Positions 32,201 through 47,200 of a DNA stretch of 64,000 nucleotides are shown here, piece after piece. The translations under genes were made by a program, and so were the position numbers. Source of the stretch: Numida meleagris (taxonomy: Eukaryota; Chordata; Aves; Galliformes; Numididae); the NCBI RefSeq assembly GCF_002078875.1, contig NC_034420.1:867574-931573 (forward strand). Reading direction: 5' to 3'. The notes beneath the pieces were generated by a model. The model was not told the origin of the DNA. It made no database searches and saw only the letters and a program-made list of their open reading frames with translations. Within the stretch, counting starts at the first letter, position 1. Each line of letters begins with the position of its first letter.

Positions 32201-35200
32201 CCATAAGCCATAGGTTAACTAAAGATCAGAAAGAAATTCCATGTTCTGCTTCTTCTACCACCAAACAGGTTAAGTCTGGAAAGTAGTGGGCATGGGTGAT
32301 GGGTTAATGGTTGGACTAGATGAACTTAGTGGTCTTTTCTAACCTTAGTGATTCTGTGAAAGGAACTTGTTTTTCAGAAGTCAGAAGATCTGAGGTATAT
32401 AAAATATAATATTTAGCTTAGAATGCTAGCAGTCAAGAATAGGAATTTTGTGAACCTTCTACAGTGTGAATGGATGTTATTATTTTCCTATGGTTTCTCT
32501 TGGGGCTTCTCAGGGGTATGTGGTTGTCTTTTCATTGTGTTTTTTACAGCTCACAGCAGACTTTGATTTCCATGTTTCAGCAGTAGTCTTAGTTCTTTGA
32601 GGTGTATCCTTCATGTTTTTGGAGGCAAGTGCTTGAAACGAGGCAATGCTAATTTTTTTATTTATGATGAGGCACTAAAAGAAAAATCAGAAATTAAAGT
32701 ATAAATGCCTACTCTTAGCCTTGGTATATTTCTGTAAAATAACCAACCTTGTAAATTCTTCCATGTTGACTGACATGAGGTAGAGAATTTGAGACTTGGC
32801 TTCTAGAGGTTATGATGGTTTTTGCTTCTGGATCATTAATGAAGTTGCCACTTTTATATCAATACAGGTAATTATGGTAGGTGCTACAATCAAAATAAAT
32901 TCCCCAAGAGCGATTTGGGGCTTTAAAGTACTTTTAAAGCACTCCAAAGCCATTTGATTTTCTTTCCTCAGTGTCTAGTCTGGATACTGTCTTGAAGTAA
33001 AAGTTTGTCAAAACTGTTGCCCGAACCTCTGAATTTGGAGACTATCTGCCTGATTCTTGCTAGGATGCTGAGGAGCTGGTAGTAGCTCCTGTGTGCTCAT
33101 TTAGTGCTGCATCCTGTCAGGACCTGGTTGAGCTCATGGCTGCAGGGTTGCGGGCAGGTGACTGCTCAGCTTTGGGGCAAATGTGCTGAGGCTGCCTTTT
33201 GGGTGTCTGTCCATTTAAAACTGAACAAAGCCATGCAAACAATGCAGTTTGCAGTCGTCGTTTTCTCTTAGCTAATCACAGCGGTATTGTCAAGTGTGGT
33301 ACAGCCAGAATTGCTTTTGTGTACACGAATGTGCTTCAGTACTTGCTGGTGCATGGTCCTAAAAAAGATGTTGCTGGACGTTGCAGGAGGCAGCTGAGCA
33401 GGGAGGAGAAGGCTCAGGCACCCAGGAGTTCATGGCAGCATTGCTGCCATGGCAGATCTTTCTTGGTGTGCTGCAGATTTTAATGTTCAGGCTGGGGAAA
33501 AACAAAAGAGAAACAAGTAGACCCAAACGAATAGCGAACAGACCATTAAAAAAGTAAATTCAAATAGGAAATGAAAAGCTCCTATTTAATATACAGTATC
33601 TCCTGTTTACTCTGAGAGGAGCTCCAGAGCAAATCCATGTCCATAGTAGTAATGTAGGAGTTTGTAGACACTACTGTGCTAATTAAGGCCAAGTTTCCTT
33701 CCTTACTGAAGGAAAACTGCCAAGATACTGTGAGTTTTCTATAGAATTCAGACTCTTTTTTTTCCCGAAATATTCCAGTAGGGATGCTTAGTAAGACATT
33801 ACCTTTACAGCTTGAAAGTAGAAAAAAAAAATTGCTTTGTGGTTTTCAGCAGTTGTAGTCAGGTTGGGTTCCAGCTGTCCCAGAGTTAGACCAACGTTTT
33901 TTCTGACTCTTTCCTATTACAGTTCTTCCTGTCAGTTTTTTGGGGGTTGTTTTTTTTTGTTGATCTGGTCTTCTACTTTTGCTGTTAAGTCATAATGTGT
34001 AAACAGAAGCTTTCTCTTCCTCCAAGCCCAAATTCAAATGTCTCTATGTACATTTGATTTGGCTTGCAATCCAAAACTCAAATACAGGGTTTGAAAGAAC
34101 CTCTTTTGTAGAAATCCTCAAATGCTACCCATAGAAAAGATCTAATTTAACTTTCAAAGTCAGGCTTTTTGGAGACACTTAATTTTTTGTTTTCCCTGCA
34201 AAAAATCTTGGGAGTGGAGAGGATGCTTCTGTCATGGTTTTGTGATTTTCGGTTATTGGTATTCCACATCATAACATCATGTAGTGGATATACCTGGTTC
34301 TCAGAAGAGAAGGACTACCACAGTCCCCACGATACTTTTCTCCTCTGTTACCATTTCCAGCCGGAGGGAAAAGATAGAAGCTCGCAGTTTAAAAACTTGC
34401 AGATCACGAGACCTGGTCTCTTTTTCCGCCGTCTCTCGTCTTGGCAGCACCTCGCTCTCCAGCCGTCTTATCGTCGGTAGTAGAGTAAGGCCTACCTTGA
34501 TTTTGGGACATTCTCTCTCTCTGTATTGGATTTATCAGCTTCAATTGTAATTATATTGTATTATAGTGTGTTGTTTTGCATTCCGATATTTTATTTAGTA
34601 AATTAGTTTGTTTCTCCTCAGATTGTTGCCGCTGTTCTTTGCTCTCAGGGCCATCTCCTTACCCTTTTTTCCCTTTTCCCTTTTCCCGGGGTGTGGACCC
34701 GTGGATCCCCCGTCCCCTTTGTCACGGAACCGGGCCGAACGCCCGTAAACCGTTGACAGCTTCTTTCTTATCTCCCATCTTGTTGCCTGTTCAATGTGTT
34801 AGCTGAGCAGATGCTTTGGCCAGCAGGGATGCTGTGGTATCAATGTTAAAAGCTGGTATATAATGTCATTTAAGTCTAGCTATTGGTGATAGATAGTAAG
34901 AATGTCTGTCTTACTGTCTGAGAATTCCTGTGTAATAGCTTTCAGCACTTTCCAAATAGTTTTTGCCTTGATTGGTTGTAGTATTTTTATTTTGTAGGTG
35001 GGAGATAAACTCATTAGGGACTGAACCAAAGCTTAAAATGTTTTTTTAAAAAAAAGAATGGAATGCTCCAGACCAATCTAGAGCAAATGTGTTCTTATTT
35101 TTGCTTATTTGTCAGAGGAAATATATAATTGCTTTCTCATATTTAAATGCAGTTCTTCAGGCTTTGTATTGGTTTGCTTTGCTTAAAGCAGTTTGGTCAT

Positions 35201-38200
35201 TGAACTACGATTCACCTGGGAAGGTTTTCTTACTGTGTTTTTGCTTTTCTCCTAATAGTAGTTGCTTCTCTGAAGCAAGAGGTGATCTGAGGGGTGGATA
35301 CATGTTATCAACAGTGAGATGGATGAAAGCCATTTGCTCTGTGAGACCTTTCTGCCTTCTGTGCTTACTGCTGGAGCATCCACCTCTGCATTGCCAAAGC
35401 AACATCTGCATCTCATGTGCAGTTGCACGTTGTGTTATTTGCTTCAGCAGTGCTGACGAACTTGTGATGCTTTGCAAGAACACATGTACTCCAACTATGG
35501 GAAAAATCAACCTTTTGATGAAGAGGACGCAGTTTGTAAAGAGTAAGACTTATTAACAGATGTCAAAGAAAACTGTGTTTTCTGTATGAACAGCTATCTG
35601 TAAAATATTCAGGTGTGGATTTTGCATCTGGCGACTACAGAGAATGGTTTACAGAGTAGATCTGTGACTGTACTCTAGGAGTAACGTGATGCTTCTATAT
35701 TAACTACATGTATAGGAAGCAAGTGCATTTGGTTGCTTGATCACTATGATTTTATGCACATGCAGATCGGTGATGAGCACGTCTGGATGTCTAGGTTCCC
35801 ATAAGGAATCAGAAGCATCAAAGATTGTATCTGATAGCTTGTCACCTTGTACTTGAATTAACGTTTCTTTGATAGAGGTACAGCAGGAGGAAAATCTTGA
35901 AAGAAGAAAATGTGGTGTTTCTTTTTACAAAGGTTTTTTATTTGGATATCTAACTATTTGGACATTCTGAATGACCATCACAGAATGATGGTAGCTGAGG
36001 TGACCTAGTGGCTATTTGCTGTCACCATCAAGCAGGAATCCTTCTTCTGTTCCTGGCTATGTAGTTTTCTCTCATCACTTCTGGTGTTTGCTAGGACACC
36101 ATGTTCACCTTGGAGTTCACATTGAACTTGTTGTTCTGGCAGACAACTCTGGGCAGAAAAGTGTTGAAGCCCTACCTGCAGGAAAGCGTCTTCTTAAATG
36201 AGAAACTTCTAAGAAACACAAGTATTTTTCAGAAGCGTTTTTTGGGAAGGGGCTGGGAGGAGTGTAAAGCTTCTATGAGTTTGTTAGCTGTGGTCTAAAT
36301 ATTTCACTGCTAGGTAATAACTCTCTGAGGATGCAATTGAGATATTCTCTTTTCTCCTGTGGGACAGGCTTTTTTTCTCTGCCTTACTCCTGCTCTTCCT
36401 TCTCTCCTTCCCCAGTCAAGCCAAATCTGTCTACATCTACAAACCTTTTGTGATTTTTGAGGACATGTTTCAGATATTCCAGGATTTTAAAAAGTAGTGC
36501 TGTCACTGTCTGATTTTTTTTTCAAGTTAGGCACAACTTCAAGTTTCCTTTGCACTGTACTGAGGAGCTCTTTTGCAGCTCCTTTTGTCATAGGAACTCT
36601 TAAGCCAGTCCAACTATTTGCAGGAGAGTTCTTTTATTGCAATTTGGAAGATAGCAAAGGCTTACTTAAGCAGTCTTTCTACTGTCAGTTGGATTGCCTC
36701 TGCTGCCGAAGTTTGTTATTCTCTTTTATCCTATGTTTGCTGGTACTATTCATGGTACTATTCATTCATAACTACTCTTTATTCTATGGTGATATTGTGC
36801 TTGAGAAAGCTTGAAGCTGTTCTGTAGCTGTATGGGATTGCTGAGCACATGATGGTGTCTGACAGTTGTGCAGTGTAGGCTGCAGAAGACCAGCTCTTCT
36901 AGAGAGACCTGCTGGGGCACTACTTGCTGTTACTCTGCACTGGCTGGCCACAGACTGCCTTGGATCTGATGGACCAGCTGGGCAGGCACAGCTGCTCAAA
37001 TGCATCCTGAAAGTGCTACATTCAGCTAACCCTCTTGGATCAGCTCTGAGATATGTGTGGAATACATACAGCTTCCATGAAGATGCTTGAAACATTTGCC
37101 TGGATAGAGTTATGGCACTGCTGTGAAGCAGTCTTTCTGAAGGTTAGGGTAATAAAAAATGCTTTTAATCCTCTGCATCTACATCAGCGTGAAGAACTGA
37201 AACATTAGGAAAGTTTGTGGCTAGCTTTGGCTGCACACGTGGGGTGATCAGATAAAAACTTCAAATGATTTCTTGCCCATCTGTTTTGTTTGCAGGTATC
37301 CCATGAGAGAGTAAAAGCTTAGCCTGTCTTAAATGATTTCTGAATTGAGTTTTACTGAGTATGGTAGTGGTGTTCTGTTCACCCATAATGTCATGTCAGA
37401 AAGATGCATTTGCCTTGCCACGTGATTGGTTTCAAGAAAAAGTGCTGAACTTTTCTCATCATCTCAGGAAGGTGTTGGGAAAACATGCTTAAGCAGAAGT
37501 CTTGTGTCTAGTTCTCCATGAGAGAATGCCTTCTAGCTGAGAGATTTTGTAGTGAGGAAATGCGAATGGTTTTTTACTGAAGTCTCTTTTACTTTGAGTT
37601 TCTCCCAAAATCTAGAGCTTGCAAGAAGGGAACGAGTAGTGAATGGAAGATTCAATACCTAGGATACGTTTATCTTTGCTAGAGGCTAGCATCTTACTGA
37701 TGTGTGACTTTTGAGCTATTATGACTTTTGGGTGAGGGTTAAATATTTATTCACTTTATTTGATCTTAAAAAGGGTTTTGGGACAGGAATGAGGCTTGCC
37801 TTGACGGAGTGGAAGAACGTTATCTTTCAGTGAGCTCTGGAAATACAAGGAATGAAAAGAAGGCAGTGAACAGGCTATCGGGGAAAAAAATAGATGCTGC
37901 ACAACATCTCTGGTTGGCATTCTTGAATATGTGCCATTGTGCTACAGAAAGCCATGAACGTTAAACACTGTAGGTTTCAGTTTAGGCATTTTCTTAGGGT
38001 CCTTATCCATTCTTGTGGCGCGGTAGAGTGCTACTGAGACTGTAATAATGCAGGAAATTGAGTTAATCTTTCTTGCACATAAATGATTACAAATGTGGAG
38101 AATCCTCTGGAGAATGCTTTTAGTTTTCAAGGGATGGGAGGAGAATAGAAGACCTGATTATTGCAGCTCACATGTGCATGAGATGTTTTAAACACCTGGG

Positions 38201-41200
38201 TGAATGACACAAGAACAAATAGCTATTAAGTGAACTCAAACCCGAATAAATTGGAGATTAGATGACTGAGCATTACAGCATAGTCATCCTAAATCACAGT
38301 ATAGTAAAACCTGAGCAATTATTTAGATGGTACTATAAACCTGTAAAAGGGAACTAAATGGATGGGTGTCTGAGTAGCAGCATCCAGGTGACCCCTTTTG
38401 CTGTGTCCAGCCAAACACGCCTGCTCTGATGTCTTGGGTAGCTGCTGATTAGCTTTAGCATGTATAAAAAAAAGAAGTGATCAGGTTCTTGTGCTGTGAT
38501 GATGGCTGATTTGAGGGCTGATGTTCATGTGAACTTTTTGGTTGGCAAAAAAAAAGTTATCGAATTAACACCAAAGAATGTCAGCTGGGTTTTTGAGCCC
38601 AAGCTCATGATGTAAATAAATGGCTTCTTCAGCTTACACTCTGAAAGTCCTTGGTGTGATTATATCACCTTTTCTGGAACAAAGTGGGAAAGTGTGAAGT
38701 GAGCTGTCAGTGTGCATTGAGCAGCTGGAAGAAGGAGCCACTGGCCTGTGAGTTGGTGACTCCTGGGATTCCTCTGGTTGTCACCCATGAAAACAAATAC
38801 CTTGGAACAGGAGCTCTGCAGTTGTTGGAGTTGCATTTGTCTTCACAGGACACAAGACTTAGATCTGTGCTGTGATGTATTCTCTTATTTTCTGAAATCC
38901 TGTGCATGAATGCTTCATGGAGACAACAGCCAAGTGGAGGTTCTGCTTGTCTGTATCTCATCCTGATTAGATCCAGCAGCTTCTTCTCTTAGGCAGTGAT
39001 TAGATCCAAGACAAGTGCAGTTAGTCTACAAGATCAAGGCAGTCCCTTGCTCTAGGATCATCTGGATGTATGTTTCTGCAGCAAATCTCTCCTCCAGTTC
39101 CTTCTTGATGCAGAAAGGTTAATTCTGTCTAGATATCCAGACTACTGGAATGATTTGAAATGATTCATCTGTCCAGTTTAGTTTCAGATATCCAGGTAAC
39201 TTTTTCTTTTTCCAGAGTTCTTATTTTTCAGGTCCTTTGTTGCTAGGAGATGTGTTCAGTTCCCTTCATGAAAGCCTTGAAAGTAGAAGAAAACTGTTGT
39301 GCTTCTCCTTGAATGCTAAATGTACTCCTTGAAGCATTTGCTTGGGGATCGTTTCTCTAAATCCTGGGGATTTCTCTCCTTCCACTTCCATTTTGCTCGA
39401 CGAGGCAGTCAGATTGGTTATAATAGTCCTAGATGTGCTGCTAGTGCTGGGTTGCGAGTCAGTAATTCCTTTCTTTTCCTTGGGCAGTATGCTGTAAGCA
39501 GATGCAAGCATGCAGTGCCACCAGTGTGATTTAGATCATCTCAGTACACTTGTTGCACCTCTTTGTGGTGTCTTTCTTGCTGGCGGGGAAGAGGTTCTTG
39601 GCTATTCCAGCAACCTGGAGTAGGAATACTCTAAGCCAACACTTAGTAGCTCTTCAACAATGATGTGGGTTATGTGACAGACTGTCTCATATGTGCTGTT
39701 ACAAGTTGTTTTCAGGATCCCGAAGTTTGGCAAGTAAGCAATCTTGGATTGCTTGGAAAATAATTGGATGCTTTCAAACTGGGGAAACGCATTGTCTGGA
39801 GACAGTGTTGAAAACTTTCAAAGTGTGATTTCAGTATTGTAATAGTTGCAAGCTGGCTTGTGGGAAACATGGTGTAAATCAGTCGTGCACATCCCAAATT
39901 GCAAATTTTCAGAGAGGTAAGATGTGTTTTTTTTCTTTCCCCAGAGTTTTATATCTAGTTTGACTCTATTTAACTGCTAAGGAGTTGAAAAGTTACTGAT
40001 TGATTGCTGGTGAAGGTAGCTAATCTATAAACCAGTAATCATTTTCTTTCTCTACCATGTGAAAATGTTTTTTGTACTATACCTCTGCTTTTCCCTTTAT
40101 GCTATTTTCACATTAGTATAGGCAAATCTGGGCCCCGCATGTGTTGCAGAGGCAATTGCAGTGATGTTTAAATGATGAAATGGGCTGAGCTTCAGTTCTT
40201 CATTGTGTTCCAGTCTCTGAGGGGCTGTGTGGAGTAAAACCTGTGTGGAGTAAACTGTGCAACTGTACCATAACTTTATTTTAGACATGTAAATGAATGA
40301 GATAAATAGCTGCTTATGGTGACTGATATTCTATATTGCCCCTCAGGTTGAGTCTTGTAGCCAAGAAAATGTCTAAAACAAATGACTTGTTACCAGAGTT
40401 CATTGAGTCTGTGTTTCTACTCTGTAGTGCAATGATAGCGTAGAGGTGACATTATTTTCAAGTATGCTTAAAAAATTGGAAATCTTATTTTGTATTTGTA
40501 TCTGGAGGTGTGCAGTTTAGAATATTAAAGTAGTGGGAATTCAAACTAATTTTTACGTATTTTTTTCTTGCTCTTAGAAACAATATGTTGGAAGCATTTT
40601 GAGTGGAGTTGCGTGTACGAAATAGAAAACTCTTCACATGTAGATAACCTAAAACCATGTCTATGGAATAGTGCCTGCTTTCCAAACTTGTTTGTGGGTT
40701 TGACCCCTGGGCTTGTCTTTAGTCCCCTTAGAGATTTTAATTTATGTTTTATTCTTCAGAGGTATGAGTTGAGAATTTTGGACAGATATTTAAACTGCCA
40801 GTTAAAAATAGTTTTGTTGCTGCCTTATTACAGTTAATAAAATGTTCAAGTAGTAGACAAGTGTTAACAGCTAGTGTTACATAGCTGATTTTCTGGCATG
40901 TTTGCAAGTGATTTCTAACTAATAGTGCATGTGGCTGAAATCTAAAATAGTGTCTTTGCATTTTTTTTGTGTGACTTTCATACTAACATCACTGAACGAA
41001 CATGCACTGAAGGAATTGGTAAATTGTCCACTGCCGATGGTAAAGCCTTCGCAGATCCCGAGGTTCTCCGAAGACTGACGTCCTCTGTCAGCTGTGCACT
41101 GGATGAAGCTGCTGCTGCATTGACGCGAATGAGGGCGGAGAACAATCACAATGCAGGACAAGTAGACAAGTATGTACTGATCACTCTTTGGTTTCTGAAT

Positions 41201-44200
41201 TCTAGAGTGTGAGTTAATATTTCTCATTTCAAATTCAGTTTTTACAGTCAATCCTCAATAATGTGTGTGCTGCACTAGCAGATAAATTGAAGGTTTAACT
41301 ACTGCCATATCAGGTTATCAGCTTTAGAAGTGTAAGACAAGTGTGATTTGGTTGATTAGAGGACATGCTGCTCTTCCTGTGCGCTACGTAGTCAATTTCT
41401 TTTTTTCAAAATCTGGTTAAACTTCTCACTGTAGAAGAGTTGGTGATAGTTCTCTGTTTATTGCTTTATGTTTTGTTGGAAACTGAAGGATCTAGTTCAT
41501 AATATTCTCTTCCAGCTTTTAGTACAAATATTTAAAGGGTAGCAGTTTGCCCAGGAATCTTGCCCAAGGAAGGTGGTGGAAAAAGTAGCTATATACCTGG
41601 TTAACTCTTCATGGGCAATAATTAATGAGGACAGCATTCAGCTCCCATGACTGTAGAAATGAGATTTTGTCCTAGGCATCTGAAAGGCTTCCTCTCCATT
41701 GGTAATTTCAAAGCATTGTTAAGGCTCCTGGAATATTTTCTAATCTGACAAGTGAATAGAAGTTATTCCTAAACTGTTGAGATAGTGTGACTGCATATAC
41801 AGCTGAACTTCAAATCTCAGATCAGAAATCTAAAGTATTTTTCTTTTCATATAGATTTAATTTTCAGTTATTATTGTCAAAATACTGAAGTTACTATACT
41901 GCAAATATAAGTGATCCAGGACCTGGGTATTCTCCTCAGGTCAGATCTCGGCCTAACTATCAGCTACTAGCACAGCTCAGTTCATTTTTGAGTATCTTGC
42001 AAATTAATTCCTTTTCACGTTTTCAAATTAGGCTTTAACTATTCATTTAACTATTTGTCTGAAAAATTGAAACTTATGTGCTTTCCTGAGGAAGCCTTGT
42101 GGTCAAATGGTTATATTCTTCATTGCAAGTAAGCTTCTTGAATGTCTCTTTTACAGAAGAAAAGTAGAAGTTTAAGGTATTTAATGCATCTGAATATGTT
42201 CATTTTTAGGATTCTCTTTTTAAAAAAAAAAAAAAAGAAATGAGGTTCCTTCCCTTTTACACAAATCATACCATTAAGGACTGCTTTGCATACAGTCCAC
42301 CACTGTTGATAACGGAAGGCTCTTCCTCCCTTCCCTTCTTCAGCTGGTGATTGAAGAAACTGTGGTTTCATACTTAGTTGTTCAGGGACAGTGAATTTCT
42401 CCTATTTATTTTCTAAATTCATTTCTGTCATATAGGTAAGTGTAACTGAGTTGATGCTGAGTGTGACTTGCTCTTGTTTAAACGTGTTTAGCAGTGCTTT
42501 AACCGTCTTAGAATTAAAATTTTTTTGGTACAGAAAAAGATTTAAAGGACAGATGACTTGGTTCAAAATAAATTGAAGCTCACTCACCTTTTCTAGATCT
42601 GCTTAGTATATTTTCTTAGGTCTTAGGGAAAATAGCTCTTCTCTTGATGGCAGAAGGTAAAGATGTTTAAAGTAGTGGTAATAAACTTCCTGAGCTTTTT
42701 AGATGTCAAGAGCATCTGAAAACTTATGTTAAATGCTCTTAGGATTGTATGAAAAGAAACATAATCGATGTGTAAGACTCTTTTCTTCCTCTAAGATGTC
42801 ATTAGGTGAGGTAAGGATTTTTCTTGGTTTGAAATGCCTGCTTAAAGAGAAGAAATTGGTTTGTTTGCTTAGAAGAAAAAGGCTTTGGGCTATTGCAGAG
42901 GAGGAAATAATCTTACTATATGAGAGACAATGGTAAGGAAGTCTGGTTTGTTGTAATATTGAGTATTATTTTGGCTCTCTCTCTACTAGAAATTTCCCTC
43001 TGTACCTGTGGTTTGCCATAGTCATAGCCTGTGTCTATCTGGCATTCCGCTGAAGTGTGAATAACATCAGTGAGGTTGACCTCTGTGTCTTTCATGCACG
43101 GCACATTACCTAGTTTTGAGCACTCTTCTCTGTATGTAGCTTATATAAGAGCTTGAGTGAGTTAGCATAAGTGAACAAGAGTTAATGTAGACACGAGGAA
43201 GGTCTTTATTTCCATTTCACCCGTGAAAATAATGTATATTTGTACTTTTCTTTTAAAAAAGCAACTGCAAGCTATTTTTCCTAGGAGGATGTCTTGAGTT
43301 CTTAAGGCTTATTCCCTGCATAAGAAAGCTACCCATTGTTGCAGCTCTTTTTTGTGCTTACTGTATGGTAACTGATTTTCCCAGTCGCAGTTTGGCAGAA
43401 GCATGCTCAGATGGGGATGTAAATGCCGTCCGGAAGCTGCTGGATGAAGGAAGAAGTGTAAATGAACATACTGAAGAAGGGGAGAGTCTCCTTTGCTTGG
43501 CCTGTTCAGCTGGATATTATGAATTGGCACAAGTAAGTAACAAATGCAGTCACAACTAAACCTTCATGAAACATTGTTAAAGGGGTTTCTTTGATAGCTG
43601 GACACCTTAACTATCATGATCAAAACAGTTTTTGTAATCCAAAAGTAACAGTTAATACAGCTTAATGTGAGTACACAGTTATTGGTTGTCTTTTTAATAG
43701 AAAATGCCATCATATACGCCTTAAGGTCTTGTCTGAAGACTGTATCTTGTGTTCTAAGGTGTCTGTTTTTTCTTGCATTGTTCTAGAACTAGTCAAGGTG
43801 TTCTGCCAAGCAGAACATTGCAACAGTGGCAAAAAAACCAACCAAACAACAACAAAAAAAAAACAAAAGGGGTTGCTTTCACTCATTTGTTTTCTTAATC
43901 ACATCTGTATCACCATTGGATTGGTTTGGGTTAATATCTGGCTTTTTACATGTGTATTCAAGAGCAGAATTTGTCCTTTTGGTTTAAGCGGTGATTCTCA
44001 GAAAGTGACCAGCTTCATGCTTATTGTGCAGACAACTGTATGGGGGAGAACTGTTTACCTGTAAGCTTGACCTAATGTGGGCTGTAGTCATTAATGCAAA
44101 CTTACAGTTTATCTGCTGTCATTTTGGTTAGTGAATTGCCCTGTGACATTTGAAAATGTCAGTACTGTGCTGTAACTTAATGTTGATTTTAACAGATATG

Positions 44201-47200
44201 AATAGATGTAGAAAAATAGCATTACCTTAAGCAGAGTGGGTAATTATATGTGGTCCTGAGGAGTACCATTGTATTTCACTGCTGTGGGTATTAATGTAAG
44301 GGGATGTCATGGCTGACTGGGGAATCATTATCAAGCTCCACTGAACTAGAATCAAAATGTCAGTGTTAGAATGTATTCATTCTAATAGTGAACTTTTTTC
44401 TTTAGGTGCTACTAGCAATGCATGCAAATGTTGAAGATCGAGGGAATAAAGGAGACATAACTCCCTTAATGGCAGCTGCCAGCGGAGGCTATGTAGATAT
44501 TGTTAAACTTCTCCTTGTTCATTGTGCAGATGTCAATGCTCAGTCTTCAACAGGTAACTGGGAAGCAGAAACTGAAAAAATGAACAAAACTAGAGCATAA
44601 ACCAAGTGTTTCTGTTCTGAACATGAGTGTTTCTGGCTTATATTTTATCTTAAAATACAAACATCAGGAATGACTAGGCAAGATACATACTGGACATGAG
44701 GCACTAATGATAGCTTTTAATGTTAACTGTAATGGAAAGCACTGTTCCTCAGAAGTCCACTGTGGTATTAAACGACCAGAAAGATACATCAAGATCAATT
44801 TTTCTCATTTGTACAATTCAGAGTTGTCCCATGGGCTTCTTATTGGATGTATCTGATCAAGACCAGTTTTAGTGGTCTGTTGCATTTTACAGTTCTTTAA
44901 GCATTGAGTGTTGTCCACATTGCTGATGCTTGACCACGACCTGACTAACCTTGCTGAGAGTATTAACCTGCATTTTAATTTTGCTAAGATAGAATTAAAT
45001 TTTCTTTGAAGTAGGTGACATTCATTTTATCTTGACATTTAGTTGTATTAAGTAGAACTTGCCTTAAAATTGACAGTAAAATTTAAATGTGAGCCAATGT
45101 GAATGTCATTATCAGAATTGGAGTTTTAAATTGTAATAGTTTATTCTCATCCAACCAGCAGAAGTTTTTCAAGGGATCGCTGAGTACCATCTTAAACAAA
45201 ACAAACAAATAAAAAGCCCCCAAAACCACACCAACACAAAAGCAGAGCAAAACCAAAAAAACCTCAAAAAACTCACTCAAAGAGATCAATGAGTACTTTT
45301 CTCTTTTTGTGTGCTGAAGTAGGAAACTTGACAAAGAAAAAAAAAATGCTTATTTTGAATATTACGTAAGTGTTGAAACTTTCATATTATAACTGTGTTA
45401 AAAATATTGGCTGAAATAACTTTACTGTCACAGTAGTCCTAGTGGTGTACTTGTTTTTTCAGGGCTTTTAAAACTAAATTCATTTTCTGTATTAGAAGTG
45501 GGGAATGGAGAGGACTTATATGTAACTTCTTCTTCTCTGCAGGGAACACAGCGCTCACTTATGCTTGTGCTGGGGGCTTTGTTGACATAGTGAAGGTGCT
45601 ATTGAAAGCAGGTGCTAATATAGAAGACCATAATGAGAATGGGCATACCCCCTTAATGGAAGCAGCCAGTGCAGGTCATGTTGAGGTTGCAAGAGTATTG
45701 CTGGAATATGGTGCAGGAATCAATACTCACTCCAACGAGTTCAAAGAAAGTGCACTTACACTTGCATGCTACAAAGGTATTGTCTCGTATGTTGTTTTGT
45801 GTTTTTGTTGTTGAAATTTATTTCTGGATTTAGCTAAAAATTCCAGCCAAACTTTTGATCCAGTACTTTCTTAACTGTTTAAAACTGATGTCAGGAGATG
45901 TTCTTCCTTGGTGTAGTGGTCTGCTTGTATTCAAATGTGGTGGACATATGCGGCATGCTGGAGCTGAAATCTTGTGAATGGCTACGTCCAAACTTGTGCT
46001 TTGACGCAGCACCACTTTCTTTCCCTCCACTACTGCATTCACCATTTCATTCAGATTCTCCTCACCAACTACCTGCAAGTTTTGAAAACACCTGTTAGTT
46101 GTTAGGAAAATTTTGCTAGATTGGATGTTTCTGTAATAACTGGTGGGAGTAAAATGCTAGTATTATTACTGAATATTCCTTCTGTAGTGTAATTTTGGAG
46201 GATGTTTTTGAATTGTGTATTATGACCTCTTGTGGACTTAATTTCTTTTGCAGTTCAAAGTTTCTACATAAAATAACTTAGTGCCACATTAATCAAATGG
46301 ACTACCAGCCAAATTCTTTTCTTTCAAAGGAAAACAAACTAAAAAGCATTAATTTTTCATCAGTTGTTTTCCCCTAATAGAAGCTGTAAGCATGCAGATT
46401 ATTGTCAAAGTAACTTACATTTTTGCCTCTGCAGTTAGAATCGGAGCATACAAGTTATTTGTAATTTATCAGAAGACTTGGCTCTGATTTTTGTCATGGA
46501 TTTCCTGCAGCATGTAGTTCATTATGAGAATTTTCAGTAATAGCACTTTTGGATGTGTTCGGAGGAATTTTCCTGTTTCTTTCTTTTTAAACTTAGTAGG
46601 AATGGTGTAATGCAATTACACCATCTTCATTGACTGAGGATTTCCTGTGTCATCTTTGGCAAGACAGTTAAGCTACATTGTTTTTCTATCAATTTGTGTA
46701 AAGCAAAATCTGGTTTTGAAGGATAAGATTTATCTGCCCCTTGGGAGGGGCATGTATATGTATAACTTGTAAGGGACACATTCTAGAACAACAGAAGCCA
46801 TAATAGATTTGAGTAGAAGTTTTTTAAAATAGTGTCATATATATGCACATTATATCAATACTATGTTCCTTGAATTCTCAGAAACATCCCCAAGTGCTAT
46901 GAATAAAAAGCTTGTAGTTCAGATCTACATGAGCCTATCTTTAGAAGATAGATAACTCCCCTTTCAAAACTTATGCTGCTTTGGAACACTTAAATCATAT
47001 GTCAGTATACTGTTGTATAAGGAACTAGCACAGTCTTTTATAACTTGAAGTCACAAGGGAATGTTCCTACTGCATAAATTAGAGGTCTATTTTAATTTCA
47101 TAGTTGGACAGTGTCATTGAAAAAGACAGTCTGATGGCTGACCATTCTCCGTTACTTTTCATTAGAGGACTTAGAGTAGGCTTACGACTTATAACTTCTA

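Larger units (their letters stand above)
22832..41012 (+). other. ANKHD1: ANKHD1 intron 2 (18.2 kb)
   Basis: This is the largest intron in the window. It holds a (GCAT)n run (25256-25274), CR1 pieces at 26640-27082, 27290-27597, 30738-31719 and 32285-32357, and a solo LTR at 34230-34758. Regions 22832-26600, 28000-30700, 32400-34200 and 34800-41000 show no recognisable gene, RNA or named repeat. Confidence 0.85.

Noticed and set aside
34169..34550. Two open frames of 88 and 103 codons around the solo LTR
   Set aside because: They are chance frames across the LTR edge and interior. The LTR explanation accounts for the sequence.
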